A stretch of 45,462 bases of DNA from an uncultured Ruminococcus sp. (GTDB taxonomy: Bacteria; Bacillota; Clostridia; Oscillospirales; Acutalibacteraceae): NCBI GenBank assembly GCA_902793125.1, contig CADBCC010000021.1:1-45462 (forward strand), in the 5' to 3' direction. Shown piece after piece: positions 33,647 through 41,174 of this stretch (position 1 is its first letter; the number at the start of each line of letters is the position of its first letter). A program made the position numbers and the translations under genes. The notes beneath the pieces are model-generated. The model worked only from the letters and a program-made list of their open reading frames with translations, had not been told where the DNA came from and did no database searches.

Positions 33647-34097
33647 AAAAATAGAAGATGTAATTCAAAAAAGGGGTTTTGTAGTTACTCCTACCAAAGG
33701 CACGAGTATGTATCCGCTTATAAAATCAAATTGCGATAACGTATGCATAGCGAGAGCGGATAATATTTCCGTTTACGATGTAGCGCTTTACAAACGAAAA
33801 AACGGCGATTATGTGCTTCACCGAATTTTGGGAAAGAACGATAACGGATATATTCTCTGCGGAGATAATCAATGGGTTTTGGAGTATAATGTTACCGATG
33901 ATATGATTCTCGGTAAATTGGACGCGTGGTACGTAGGCGAGAAAGAATACACCGTGCGTGATAAACATTATAAAAGATACGTAAAATTATGGTGCAAATC
34001 TCTTAAACTGAGAAGAGTTATGCTTTTTATTCTTTCCCTTAAATGGAGAACAAAAAGCTTGTGTTACAAAGTATATAAGAAGGTATTTCGAAAATAA
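33639..34097 (+). CDS. S24/S26-like peptidase, Ser/His type
   Basis: The 152-residue protein has the signal-peptidase core: the serine in KGTSMYPLI at about residues 20-28, a histidine in YVLHRILG at about 58-65, and CGDNQ further on. As in SipW-type enzymes, His stands where ordinary signal peptidases have Lys. There is no N-terminal membrane anchor. A weakly hydrophobic, very basic segment near the C-terminus (RRVMLFILSLKW) may touch the membrane. It overlaps the PqqD-like gene and its stop overlaps the next start by one base. It is a candidate for cutting a peptide or protein precursor encoded in the same operon. Confidence 0.8.
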   Translation: MPEKIEDVIQKRGFVVTPTKGTSMYPLIKSNCDNVCIARADNISVYDVALYKRKNGDYVLHRILGKNDNGYILCGDNQWVLEYNVTDDMILGKLDAWYVGEKEYTVRDKHYKRYVKLWCKSLKLRRVMLFILSLKWRTKSLCYKVYKKVFRK

Positions 34098-34954
34098 TGG
34101 AAAATGTTATTTCGGTAAAAAATATGCGCGAGAGCGACGCTTTTACGATTAATACGTCCGTAAGCGGTAAAGAGCTTATGCAGAGAGCCGCGCGCGGAGT
34201 GTATGAAAGCGTAAAATGGAACGGCAGTATCGCAATTTTCTGCGGCAGCGGAAACAACGGAGGCGACGGCTACGCCTTAGCCGAGATACTTTTTGACAAC
34301 GGCTTTAGCCCCGTTATTCTTCGGCTGAGCGAAAAGTTCTCCGAGGACGGCGCGTATTATTACAACAGGTGCAAAAATAAGGGAATAAACGAGCTTTTTT
34401 GCGATGAGTTTACCGATCTGAGTTCCTATGATATAATTGTTGACTGTATTTTGGGAACAGGTTTCTCGGGTGAATTGAGAGAAGATATTATAAACCTTAT
34501 TGAAAATATAAACCGCGCTTCGGCGCACAAAGTCAGCGTAGATATAAACAGCGGGCTTTCGGGCGCAAACGGAACGGCACATCCTACGGCAGTAAAATCC
34601 GACCTTACCGTTTCAATCGGTTACTTTAAAACTGGTATGTTTTTAAACGACGCAAATACATATATAGGCTCGATTAAAAATGTTGATATAGGAATAAAGC
34701 TTTTAAAAAAGCAGTATTATCTTATTACGAAAGATGAGCTCGGCCCGTTTACAGGATATTCAAGCGTTGTGCTTTCGGCTGAAAAATTTGCGTTGGAATA
34801 CGCGACTGACGAAGCTGAGTTTAAAAGAAATCCGCTTAAAGTTATCTCGAAGGAATCCTGCGACAGCAAGAAAATTTTTGTAGTGGATTATAACGGAAGC
34901 AAACTGATAATTGACCAGACTTACGTTTATTTTCAGTCAGATAAAGTAATTTAA
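34097..34954 (+). CDS. nnrE: NAD(P)H-hydrate epimerase-like protein (YjeF N-terminal domain)
   Basis: The first 210 residues or so fit the NAD(P)H-hydrate epimerase, which interconverts the two epimers of damaged, hydrated NAD(P)H for repair. The GSGNNGGDGYALAE motif and the LGTGFSGELRE segment are present, as is the aspartate in VDINSGL. The dehydratase domain that is often fused (NnrD) is absent. About 70 residues of unrecognised sequence follow instead. Its start overlaps the peptidase stop by one base, so it is part of the same transcript. The link to the peptide-processing-like genes is unclear; it may simply be a passenger. Confidence 0.85.
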   Translation: MENVISVKNMRESDAFTINTSVSGKELMQRAARGVYESVKWNGSIAIFCGSGNNGGDGYALAEILFDNGFSPVILRLSEKFSEDGAYYYNRCKNKGINELFCDEFTDLSSYDIIVDCILGTGFSGELREDIINLIENINRASAHKVSVDINSGLSGANGTAHPTAVKSDLTVSIGYFKTGMFLNDANTYIGSIKNVDIGIKLLKKQYYLITKDELGPFTGYSSVVLSAEKFALEYATDEAEFKRNPLKVISKESCDSKKIFVVDYNGSKLIIDQTYVYFQSDKVI

Positions 34955-34967
34955 AGGAGTAAGAAGA

Positions 34968-35780
34968 ATGAGTAAAAACGAAAAACCTATCACAAATCCC
35001 GATCTTTTGGAAGCTATTGAGGATATGCAGGAGGATAATAATCCCGATACAGTTAATCATATGATTGACTGCGTTATGAAGGCGCAGTTTATTTCACCGG
35101 GTATGGTTTCAAAACCGCAGAATGTTGCTAAAACAGATGAAAACGGAAGTACCGTTATGCAGCAGGAAACCCAGGTTCAGTTCCAGCTTATCGAAAATCA
35201 GAACAAAGAAAAATTCTTTCCCGCGTTTACCGACCAGGAAGAAAAGAAGAAGTGGAAATTATCCGAAGGCAAGCACGACGTAATTATGACTTTCGACGGT
35301 TTTGCTCAGGTTTTAGCTGAAAAGGACTGCAACGTAAAGGGATTTGTAATTAATCCTTTCGGAAAAAGCGTAGCTTTCCCGAAACAGATGGTAATGTCCC
35401 TTAAACAGCAGAAAGAAGAACGTGAAAAGAATTCGGGACTCAGGAAGCAGTCACTTTCTCCCGACGATAACGTTCAGCTCGGCGATCCCGATCCCGATAA
35501 ATATCCTATTGATATGATGGCGTCTATCATAAACTTCCTCCAGGAAAGAAACGACGTTGAAAAGGCTTACTTAAAAATGTTTAAGCGTGAAAACGATGAA
35601 AAGCCCAGCTATCTTGTTATAGTGGATTTCGAGGGAGAAGAGATGGAAGAAATTTTTAAAGGAATTTCATTAAGCGCTTCACCTCACCTTAACGGATATG
35701 AGCTTTCGATGATGCCTTATTCGGTTCCTTTCGCTAAGCAGGCGGTTGAAGGTGTAGATCCTTTCTTTACTGCTGAATAA
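34968..35780 (+). CDS. SseB-like protein
   Basis: The 270-residue soluble protein has the two parts of the SseB family. The N-terminal domain contains FFPAFTDQEEKKKW and FAQVLAEKDCNVKGFVINPFG, and a C-terminal SseB domain follows with EKAYLKMFKRENDEKPSYLVIVDFEGE. SseB was named for enhanced serine sensitivity in Escherichia coli; its exact action is unknown. An AAAGGAG site precedes the ATG. The gene lies 13 bases after the epimerase gene and ends at a strong terminator, so it closes the operon. Confidence 0.83.
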   Translation: MSKNEKPITNPDLLEAIEDMQEDNNPDTVNHMIDCVMKAQFISPGMVSKPQNVAKTDENGSTVMQQETQVQFQLIENQNKEKFFPAFTDQEEKKKWKLSEGKHDVIMTFDGFAQVLAEKDCNVKGFVINPFGKSVAFPKQMVMSLKQQKEEREKNSGLRKQSLSPDDNVQLGDPDPDKYPIDMMASIINFLQERNDVEKAYLKMFKRENDEKPSYLVIVDFEGEEMEEIFKGISLSASPHLNGYELSMMPYSVPFAKQAVEGVDPFFTAE

Positions 35781-35793
35781 AATTAAAAGAACT

Positions 35794-35822
35794 ACCGGCT
35801 CTAAACTTCGTTTTGAGCCGGT
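35794..35822 (+). terminator. Terminator after the SseB-like gene
   Basis: ACCGGCTC and GAGCCGGT pair, and the stem continues with AAAC/GTTT after one mismatch, around TTC. A short T-run follows. Confidence 0.85.
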
Positions 35823-35843
35823 TTATTTAAGTAAGAGATAAAT

Positions 35844-36770
35844 ATGATTAACAATTTGCTGAAAAATAAATACTTCGCTTATTTCGGCGCGCTTATATGC
35901 GTCGCGTTTTGGGGAACGGCTTTTCCGCTTATTAAATTAGGATACGCAAAGTTGAATATCGCTCCCGCGGATATAGCCTCAAAACTGCTTTTTGCGGGGG
36001 AAAGGTTCGCTTTAGCGGGAATAATTGTTTTTGTATTCGGACTTTTTTATTACAGGAAACCCGTTCTGCCGAGAAAAAAAGATCTTGCGCCTGTGTTTTT
36101 GCTTGGTGTTGTACAAACATTTCTGCAATACCTTTTTGCGTATGTCGGAGTCGGTTTTACAACCGCCGCTAACACATCGGTTATAACGGGAACTGTTTCG
36201 ATAATATCGGTTTTACTGGCGGCGATTTTCTTTAAAAATGATAAACTCGGCGTGCTGAAAATTATCGGTTGTCTGCTCGGGCTGTTTGGAATAGCCTGTG
36301 TTAATTTAGCAGATTTATCTTTAAATTCGCTTACGTTTATCGGAGATAGTATTGTTTTGCTTTCGGCTTTTTCGGGAGCGTTCGGAAACATAATTACAAA
36401 AAAGATTTCCCGCGATAAAAATCCGACGGCAGTAACCGCTTTTCAACTGTTTTTCGGCGGAGTATTACTAATTGTATCCGGACTTGTTTTCGGCGGACAA
36501 ACACATTTCAGTAACATAAGTTCCGTTGTTATACTTTTGTGGTTGTCGATAGTTTCGTCCGTAAGTTTTCTCCTCTGGACCGCGCTTTTAAAATATCATC
36601 CCGTAAGCAGGATTTCAATTTTCACTATGTTGGTGCCTGTTTTCGGAACGGTCTGGTGTTTTATTCTGCTCGGCGAAAATGTTTTCAGAATCGAAAATCT
36701 TATCTCGCTCTTATTAATTGTTGCGGGAATTGTTTTGGTAAATATAAAGGTAAGTAAAAATGAAAATTAA
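35844..36770 (+). CDS. EamA/DMT-family transporter
   Basis: The 308-residue membrane protein has ten hydrophobic segments in two similar halves, the pattern of the drug/metabolite transporter superfamily. Typical features are FWGTAFPLIKLGY in the first helix, the GFTTAANTSVITGTVSI segment, and a second-half FTMLVPVFGTVWCFILLGE near the end. The exported substrate cannot be told. Its ribosome site is weak (AAGAGAT). Its last 11 bases overlap the relic start of the following HAD gene. Confidence 0.92.
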   Translation: MINNLLKNKYFAYFGALICVAFWGTAFPLIKLGYAKLNIAPADIASKLLFAGERFALAGIIVFVFGLFYYRKPVLPRKKDLAPVFLLGVVQTFLQYLFAYVGVGFTTAANTSVITGTVSIISVLLAAIFFKNDKLGVLKIIGCLLGLFGIACVNLADLSLNSLTFIGDSIVLLSAFSGAFGNIITKKISRDKNPTAVTAFQLFFGGVLLIVSGLVFGGQTHFSNISSVVILLWLSIVSSVSFLLWTALLKYHPVSRISIFTMLVPVFGTVWCFILLGENVFRIENLISLLLIVAGIVLVNIKVSKNEN

Positions 36771-37355
36771 CGCGATTGGAGCGAAGCGGGTAAAGCCTGC
36801 GGGTATCCTTTTGAGAAAAAACACGCGCTCGCGATTCGCAGTATGGCTCGTCCGTACGCTATAGAAAAACTGAAAGGTTTTTTCGGCGAAGATTTTGATT
36901 ACGATCTGGTTCGCAATAAACGTATTGAACTAATGGAAAAGTATGTGGACGAGTACGGTCTTGAAAAAAAGCCGTATTCGGATTATACTTTAAAGTATCT
37001 GAAAGATAACGGCTATAAAGTCGCGCTCGCTACCGCTACTCAGACTGATAAAGCCAAAAAATATCTTAAGCGTGCGGGGCTTCTTGATTATTTCGACGAG
37101 ATTGTTTCCGCGCATATGGTAAAACACGGTAAACCCGCGCCCGATATTTACGAGTTCGCCGCTGAAAAATTAGGGTTTAATCCCGAAAACTGTATGGCGG
37201 TTGAAGATAGTCCGAACGGAGCGCAGTCCGCAATTTCGGCGGGATGTGTTACGGTAATCGTTCCTGATATGGATGAGCCCGAGGGAGATGTACTTAATAA
37301 AGTTTATAAGGTTATAGATAATCTAAGTGAAATTGAATATTTATTGAGAGAATAA
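36760..37355 (+). pseudogene. HAD-family phosphatase with deleted catalytic motif I
   Basis: From about 36771 the reading frame encodes the cap and C-terminal core of a beta-phosphoglucomutase-like HAD hydrolase. The N-terminal cap piece starts DWSEAGKACGYPFEKK, motif II lies in ALATAT, the conserved lysine in HGKPAPDIY, and motif III in VEDSPNGAQSA. The expected first strand with the nucleophile (DxDGT/V) is absent, and the stop of the EamA gene lies just upstream in this frame. A plausible original start, ATGAAAATTAACGCGATT with an AAAGG site, lies at 36760 but in another frame, ending after 34 codons. This fits an internal deletion of some 70-100 bases with frameshift. An ATG at 36843 could still give a 170-residue fragment, but it could not be an active phosphatase. 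Confidence 0.75.
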
Positions 37356-37368
37356 TTGGAGAGAGAAT

Positions 37369-38793
37369 ATGATACAAGTAATTTCAAACGCTCTGAGCGC
37401 AGCTGATGAGTTTATATGGGGCTGGTTTATGATAGTCCTGCTTTTGGGAACCCATATTTTTATGACAATACGTACCCGTTTTATCCAGCGAAAAACATTT
37501 AAGGCTATAAAGCTGTCCGTTACCAAGGAGCCCGAGTCCGAGGGGGATATAAGTCCGTTTCAGTCGCTCGCGACAGCGCTTGCGTCCACGATCGGTACGG
37601 GAAATATTATAGGCGTCGGTACAGCTATCGCGCTTGGTGGCCCCGGGGCGGTGTTCTGGTGCTGGCTTACGGGCGTTTTCGGAATCTCGACAAAATACGC
37701 GGAATCGCTTCTTGCCGTAAAATACCGGGTGCGTACAAAAGACGGCCGTATGCTCGGAGGAGCTATGTATGTGCTTGAGCGCGGACTGAAGATGAAATGG
37801 CTTGGTGTTTTATTTGCTCTGTTTACGGTTTTTGCGTCGTTCGGAATCGGCTCGGGAGTTCAGGTTAACGCGATTTCGAGTATTATGAACAGCGCGTTTA
37901 ACGGTTCGGGAAGTTTAACAGTAGAACTTTTCGGAAGAAATATTTCCGTTGTTTCTATAACAGTCGGTGTTTTGGTTTCGCTTGTTACCGCCGTCGTTAT
38001 TTTCGGCGGAATCAAGGCTATCTCAAAAGTTTGTGAATTTCTCGTTCCCGCAATGGCTGCTATGTATATAATCGGATGTTTGACAATTCTTGTTATGAAC
38101 GCAGCATACCTCGGCGACGCGGTTGTATTAATTTTAAGATCTGCTTTTTCCGCAACTGCCGCCGCGGGAGGATTTGTCGGTTCTACGATAATGATAGCCG
38201 CCCGTTACGGAATAGCGCGGGGACTGTTCTCGAACGAATCGGGTATGGGCTCGGCGCCAATCGTTGCTTCAGCCGCGCAAACCCGCAATTCCGTACGCCA
38301 GGCTATGATTTCGTCGACAGGAACATTTTGGGATACGGTTGTAGTATGTCTTATGACAGGTCTTGTGCTTGTAAGCTCTACAATAAAAAATCCGTCTCTG
38401 TTCATCGGAACGGACGGAGATAAAATGACCTTTACGGCGTTTCAGCAGATACCGTACATAGGAACTCCGATACTTATAATAGGAATAGTAGCTTTCGCGT
38501 ATTCGACGGTTTTAGGCTGGTCGTACTACGGTGAGAGATGTGTCGAGTATCTTTTCGGAGTTAAAGGAATGGTGCCTTATAAAATTGTGTTTATTCTTGT
38601 GCTGTTCATCGCTCCTTTAATTTCGCTCGATATGGTATGGACATTATCCGATATTTTTAACGCGCTTATGGCGATACCGAACCTTATCGCGGTGATATTG
38701 CTTTCGGGAGTTGTTGTAAAAGAAACGAAATACTATCTCTACGGAAACAGGCTTGATGAATATGATCAGTCGAAAAATCCTATTGCAAAATAA
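37369..38793 (+). CDS. alsT: Sodium:alanine/glycine symporter (AGCS family)
   Basis: The 474-residue membrane protein has about 10-11 transmembrane segments and takes up alanine or glycine with Na+. Family marks are the STIGTGNIIGVGTAIALGGPGAVFW stretch (visible from about residue 73) and, later, RGLFSNESGMGSAPI. The start has a GGAGAG site. It lies 13 bases after the HAD relic and is closed by a strong hairpin. Na+ coupling fits well with the pyrophosphatase in the window if that enzyme pumps Na+. Confidence 0.95.
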   Translation: MIQVISNALSAADEFIWGWFMIVLLLGTHIFMTIRTRFIQRKTFKAIKLSVTKEPESEGDISPFQSLATALASTIGTGNIIGVGTAIALGGPGAVFWCWLTGVFGISTKYAESLLAVKYRVRTKDGRMLGGAMYVLERGLKMKWLGVLFALFTVFASFGIGSGVQVNAISSIMNSAFNGSGSLTVELFGRNISVVSITVGVLVSLVTAVVIFGGIKAISKVCEFLVPAMAAMYIIGCLTILVMNAAYLGDAVVLILRSAFSATAAAGGFVGSTIMIAARYGIARGLFSNESGMGSAPIVASAAQTRNSVRQAMISSTGTFWDTVVVCLMTGLVLVSSTIKNPSLFIGTDGDKMTFTAFQQIPYIGTPILIIGIVAFAYSTVLGWSYYGERCVEYLFGVKGMVPYKIVFILVLFIAPLISLDMVWTLSDIFNALMAIPNLIAVILLSGVVVKETKYYLYGNRLDEYDQSKNPIAK

Positions 38794-38797
38794 AAAT

Positions 38798-38830
38798 ACA
38801 GCTCAAAACTCTTTTCGGGTTTTGAGCTGT
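38798..38830. terminator. Bidirectional terminator, alsT/NUDIX
   Basis: ACAGCTCAAAAC and GTTTTGAGCTGT form a perfect 12-bp stem around a 9-base loop, followed by T-runs, between convergent genes. Confidence 0.85.
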
Positions 38831-38833
38831 TTT

Positions 38834-39526
38834 CTAATTTTTGTTAATTTTTATTGCGGTTTCCGCCTTGCTGATTATTCTAAGGTCGTTATCATAAGAA
38901 CAGAGTTTTTTTGCCTGCTGCAAGTCCACCCAAATATATTCCGCGATTTCTTCTTCCTGGATTTTTACGTTATCGGTAAACGCCTGGGCTAAAAAGAATA
39001 CAACGTGTTTTCGGATTTTTCCAAAAGGACAGTAGTCGCTGATTTCCCGGAAGCCTTCTTTTATTTCAACGTCAAGAGAAGTTTCTTCTTTAATCTCGCG
39101 TATTGCGGTTTGCTCTTCGGTTTCGCCGACTTCAATATGACCTTTCGGGAAACTCCAGTATCTGCCGTTGTTGTTTTTAACGAGAAGAATACGGGTGTTC
39201 GATTTTCCGTTATAAAAGACAACGGCTCCGCAGGACTTTTCGTAAAGACATTTCAGAGAAGTTAACGTAGCGTTTTTTAAGTAGGAAAACTCCGTTCTTA
39301 TATCGGGCTCGTAATAAGTTTCGTTTTCGGAAGCTACGATTAACCGCTGGTCATCTTCTCCGAAAGTCGCGAGCGCGATAACTATACCCTTGAAATATTC
39401 GTTAATCGGACGTTCGGAAAGGATATATGCTTTTTTCTGAGTGCTGTTTTCGGAGTTGACATAACCCGAATAGAGGTTTTTGCCGAGTTTTCCGAAAACA
39501 TTTACGCCGACTTTTTCAGCTAACAT
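38834..39526 (-). CDS. NUDIX hydrolase with an inorganic-pyrophosphatase-like N-terminal domain
   Basis: The C-terminal 130 residues are a NUDIX hydrolase of the diadenosine-tetraphosphatase-like kind, with the box GHIEVGETEEQTAIREIKEE at about residues 134-153. The first 90 residues (NLYSGYV..., AYILSERPINEYFKGIVIA, LIVASENETYYEPDI) resemble the small pyrophosphatase-like proteins of Clostridia, in which AYILGVDEP and FTGKVIAI-type segments occur. They lack the full acidic metal site of soluble pyrophosphatases. So this may be a nucleotide-hydrolysing enzyme with a binding domain in front. An AGGAGG site precedes the ATG. The substrate is not predictable. Confidence 0.83.
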   Translation of the reverse strand: MLAEKVGVNVFGKLGKNLYSGYVNSENSTQKKAYILSERPINEYFKGIVIALATFGEDDQRLIVASENETYYEPDIRTEFSYLKNATLTSLKCLYEKSCGAVVFYNGKSNTRILLVKNNNGRYWSFPKGHIEVGETEEQTAIREIKEETSLDVEIKEGFREISDYCPFGKIRKHVVFFLAQAFTDNVKIQEEEIAEYIWVDLQQAKKLCSYDNDLRIISKAETAIKINKN

Positions 39527-39544
39527 ATCCTTTCCTCCTTTTTA

Positions 39545-39634
39545 TGTGATAGGAAACTTTGATTTTTTGACAAAATTTCCAATTGTTGGTGACGCTTGAA
39601 AAAATAGAAAAATACATCTATACTTTCTATCACA
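39545..39634. repeat. Inverted repeat flanking a promoter
   Basis: TGTGATAG (39545-39552) and CTATCACA (39627-39634) are exact complements; the match extends to GAAA/TTTC with one base gap. The second arm covers the expected start point of the plus-strand promoter and the first lies just before the NUDIX ribosome site. It may be a looped operator pair; the regulator is unknown. Confidence 0.4.
39596..39624 (+). promoter_or_regulatory. Orphan plus-strand promoter
   Basis: TTGAAA and TATACT are 17 bases apart. It lies between two minus-strand genes and has no plus-strand gene after it, only two GC-rich hairpins. Confidence 0.55.
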
Positions 39635-39730
39635 AAAATAATTTGTATTGCCTGCTCAGTTGCGCCCTTGCGCGCGCACGAGCAATAGCTAATCGAAAGG
39701 CGGACGCGCTGATCGCGCGCGCTTTCTTAA
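39631..39730 (+). ncRNA. Candidate structured small RNA
   Basis: In an otherwise AT-rich neighbourhood, two GC-rich hairpins follow an orphan promoter. The first (39648-39685) pairs TTGC, GCTC and TGCGC with GCGCA, GAGC and AA. The second (39695-39726) pairs GAAAG, CG and GCGC with GCGC, CG and CTTTC. A weak T-rich stretch follows. I recognise no known RNA family. On the other strand the second hairpin could help end the DHHW-like gene, so a pure terminator role is the alternative. Confidence 0.4.
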
Positions 39731-39731
39731 T

Positions 39732-40961
39732 TTATTTTATACCTGTAATTTTCTTTAAATAATCTAAATGATCAGAATCCGCCGAGCTGAGCGTATCGTT
39801 TATGAAAAGAACATTTCTTATATCATTCTCAGCGCACAGATTTTTAAGATTGCCTTCGTAAAGAGAGTAATTTATCGAGTAAACTTCTTCGTAATTGTTT
39901 GTGAAATAAGGTACAATTGAATTACCCGAGCTGTTGTGAATTATTGCGATTTTGCCGTCCGCTCTGTCGCTTTCGCTCTTTATAACTTCGAGCGGTTTTT
40001 TACCGTAAAGGAAAACATTGTAAGCTTCGGCTCCGCTTTCGGCTTCTTTGTTGTAACAGCTGTCTACCGTATCTGTAGAATCATCCTCATATGTAATTGT
40101 ATTATCCATTTTGTACGAGAAGTCCCAGTAGCTAACGGTGTCTACGTTTAATTCGCTGTTTGTAAAGTTGTTGTAAGAACCGTAGAAATTCTTTATAGTT
40201 GATTCTTTACACTCGCTTAGCTGAATCGGCTTTTTACCCATAACCTCGGTAAAGGATTTGTATACGTAATATCCGCCGAGCGCTGTCGGGCTTTTATCCG
40301 AGTCAAAATATATATAGTCGTTGCAATGCTCCGAAAGCAGGTTGTATGAGTTTATATACTTAACTTTCTTGCTGTAGTTTTTGTAAACTTCTTTAATATA
40401 GTCTGCCTGAGATTTTGTGGTAATTCCGCCGTCGGTATTTTTATACTTGTTCGGAAGTCCCATTTCGATGTGAGTCGGAACAATCGTCGAGTAAACGTTG
40501 ACGCCTAATCCCAGTTTATCTTTAACCCGGTTAATAAACTTCGCGTAAGTTTTCGCGTCGGATTTGCTTCCCTTAAAAGCTTCGAAAGCCTTTGAATTCC
40601 AGATGTAGTATTCGTTATCGAAAGTTCCCTCGCTGTTTGAGTCGTCTTTAATCTCGGGCTCTTTAAATGTAATATTGTCCGCCTTAGGCTTTTCAACGGG
40701 TTTTGTTGCCTTTGCTTTTGTCGAAGCGCCTACGGTCGCGGTGTCTATTGTCAGCTCTGTTTTTGTTGAACCGGTGCAGATACAACCGATTACCGAGGAT
40801 ATAAGTGTTACAATCAGCGCGAAAATTATAAGCCCTACCACTATGATTATCGCTCTGTTTCTGGATCTTTTGCTTACATGTATCTTGCTTCTGCTGTAAT
40901 TACTGCGCCTGTAATTACTTCGTCCGTACTCATTGTAATTACGTCTGTTATTATATGCCAT
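39732..40961 (-). CDS. DHHW-family-like membrane-anchored protein, catalytic motif degenerate
   Basis: The 409-residue protein has a basic, Asn/Arg/Tyr-rich cytosolic start (about 37 residues) and one membrane segment at about 38-60. A Thr/Lys/Pro linker leads to an extracellular SGNH-like domain of the DHHW group, whose members resemble alginate O-acetylation proteins. In relatives the motif reads TDHHWT..GAYYAY. Here, at about residues 216-232, it is SDKSPTALGGYYVY, so the catalytic histidine pair is gone. The other active segment, usually DSFGN, is NSSGNSIVPYF at about 341-351, with the serine possibly kept. It is therefore probably a binding or structural relative. An AGGAGG site precedes the ATG. 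Confidence 0.75.
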   Translation of the reverse strand: MAYNNRRNYNEYGRSNYRRSNYSRSKIHVSKRSRNRAIIIVVGLIIFALIVTLISSVIGCICTGSTKTELTIDTATVGASTKAKATKPVEKPKADNITFKEPEIKDDSNSEGTFDNEYYIWNSKAFEAFKGSKSDAKTYAKFINRVKDKLGLGVNVYSTIVPTHIEMGLPNKYKNTDGGITTKSQADYIKEVYKNYSKKVKYINSYNLLSEHCNDYIYFDSDKSPTALGGYYVYKSFTEVMGKKPIQLSECKESTIKNFYGSYNNFTNSELNVDTVSYWDFSYKMDNTITYEDDSTDTVDSCYNKEAESGAEAYNVFLYGKKPLEVIKSESDRADGKIAIIHNSSGNSIVPYFTNNYEEVYSINYSLYEGNLKNLCAENDIRNVLFINDTLSSADSDHLDYLKKITGIK

Positions 40962-41021
40962 AACTGCCTCCTGATATTGCGATATAATATTTTATACCGC
41001 GAGAAGTTACATATATACTAC

Positions 41022-41050
41022 ATTATACACTAAAAACTGATTTTTTACAA
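41022..41050 (-). promoter_or_regulatory. Promoter of the DHHW-like gene
   Basis: On the minus strand TTGTAA and TATAAT are 17 bases apart, with a GTG before the -10 box. Confidence 0.62.
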
Positions 41051-41104
41051 TGTTTTTTTAATCTTTTTTCCTATTTTTTTAAGTATATTAAGTTTAGTCT
41101 ACAC

Positions 41105-41133
41105 TTGCAACAGTTGTAAATTTGTGTTAAAAT
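41105..41133 (+). promoter_or_regulatory. Promoter of the aminotransferase-trpS unit
   Basis: TTGCAA and TAAAAT are 17 bases apart. The expected start point near 41140 excludes an ATG at 41124 as the gene start and favours the ATG at 41175. Confidence 0.68.
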
Positions 41134-41174
41134 TATTCAATATGAATAATATCCTGCTGAAAAGAGGAACAGAT

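Noticed and set aside
32665-34097. Lasso peptide gene cluster
   Set aside because: HprK-like and PqqD-like proteins fit, but there is no asparagine-synthetase-like cyclase, no transglutaminase-like protease, no ABC exporter and no obvious lasso precursor.
36843-37355. Intact 170-residue HAD hydrolase
   Set aside because: Recognisable family sequence extends upstream of the ATG to about 36771, and the essential DxD motif is missing, so this is a remnant.
41124-41174. N-terminal extension of the aminotransferase from the ATG at 41124 or 41142
   Set aside because: The first overlaps the promoter and the second is almost at the expected transcription start. The ATG at 41175 has a proper ribosome site.
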